Part shown: positions 13,895 to 14,059 of the stretch, one piece after another
Position numbering within the stretch: the first letter of the stretch is position 1
How the letters are laid out: each line of letters opens with the position of its first letter
From: Myxococcales bacterium
Lineage (GTDB): Bacteria; Myxococcota_A; Polyangia; Polyangiales; Houyiibacteriaceae
NCBI GenBank assembly: GCA_020354595.1
Contig: CP070650.1
Location: forward strand, 2,480,452-2,494,510
Reading direction: 5' to 3'
Length of the DNA: 14,059 nt
Made by a program: the position numbers and the translations under genes
Notes under the pieces: model-generated
Seen by the model: the letters and a program-made list of their open reading frames with translations, nothing else
What the model was told of the DNA's origin: nothing
Databases searched by the model: none

Positions 13895-14059
13895 GTGAGC
13901 GACGCCGATCTGGAATACGACAGCGTGATCCTGGTGTCCTTTGGGGGGCCGGAGCAACGCGCTGATGTCATGCCGTTCCTCGAAAACGTAGTTCGCGGCA
14001 AGAACGTGCCGCCCGAGCGACTCAAGGAAGTTGCCGCTCACTACAACCACTTCGACGGA
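13895..14059 (+). CDS. hemH: Ferrochelatase, N-terminal fragment (cut by window end)
   Basis: Open from GTG 13895 to the last base: 55 codons with no stop, so this is the 5' end of a longer gene (family length about 320-380). The visible protein contains [20 protein letters not shown] followed by [15 protein letters not shown] and AAHYNHFDG. The VSFGGPE strand-loop, the PFLENV phrase, the RGKNVP segment and the Y-HF-G element match the opening of ferrochelatases that insert iron into porphyrin for haem. The N-terminus before the first strand is short (SDADLEY), so the enzyme is probably cytoplasmic or peripheral to the membrane. The catalytic His and Glu lie outside the window and cannot be checked. 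No start upstream of GTG 13895 in this frame gives family-like residues. Confidence 0.88.
   Translation, partial: MSDADLEYDSVILVSFGGPEQRADVMPFLENVVRGKNVPPERLKEVAAHYNHFDG

Noticed and set aside
1..14059. tRNA, rRNA, CRISPR array, complete transposase or phage genes
   Set aside because: No cloverleaf, rRNA motif, spaced direct repeat series or transposase/integrase motif was seen on either strand.

Overview
The window is GC-rich (strong G/C bias at third codon positions), densely packed and free of complete transposase, phage or CRISPR genes. Gene content and style resemble a delta-proteobacterial or myxobacterial chromosome: GTG starts, weak Shine-Dalgarno sites, a membrane-embedded two-component kinase, fatty-acid enzymes, and a YycJ-type hydrolase divergent from ferrochelatase. 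That placement is an inference from style; no marker gene fixes the taxon.

Layout: 1-1851 (-) is a very long open frame for an unrecognised helical protein that runs off the left edge. Divergent from it is an apparent operon at 1933-4366 (+): a SprT-like zinc metalloprotease, a sensor histidine kinase with almost no extracytoplasmic domain, and an OmpR-type response regulator whose start overlaps the kinase stop. Next on the same strand are a Delta9-type fatty acyl desaturase (4510-5430), a terminator-like hairpin, and a class-3-like aldehyde dehydrogenase (5660-7072). An exported START/SRPBCC protein lies at 7069-7749 (-), and an NhaC-family antiporter at 7748-9463 (+). An acyl-CoA ligase (9437-10966, -) is divergent from a PIG3-like quinone oxidoreductase (11030-12016, +). 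Spermidine synthase (12182-13021, -) and a YycJ/WalJ-type metallohydrolase (13032-13814, -) form a coupled pair. Ferrochelatase starts at 13895 (+) and is cut by the right edge.

How genes may work together: the desaturase, aldehyde dehydrogenase and acyl-CoA ligase are all fatty-acyl enzymes. A kinase that appears to sense within the membrane sits directly before the desaturase, which suggests (inference only) a DesK/DesR-like membrane-state circuit built from OmpR-family parts.

Two structural points stand out. First, gene junctions are extremely tight: two convergent genes share one CTAG for both stop codons, two divergent genes share one CATG for both start codons, and a third pair overlaps tail-to-tail by 27 bp. 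Second, the gap between the oxidoreductase and speE is a 171-bp nested palindrome with 27-bp perfect terminal arms. It is flanked by TA and includes both stop codons, so it looks like a small non-autonomous (MITE/REP-like) element, or an unusually large bidirectional terminator.
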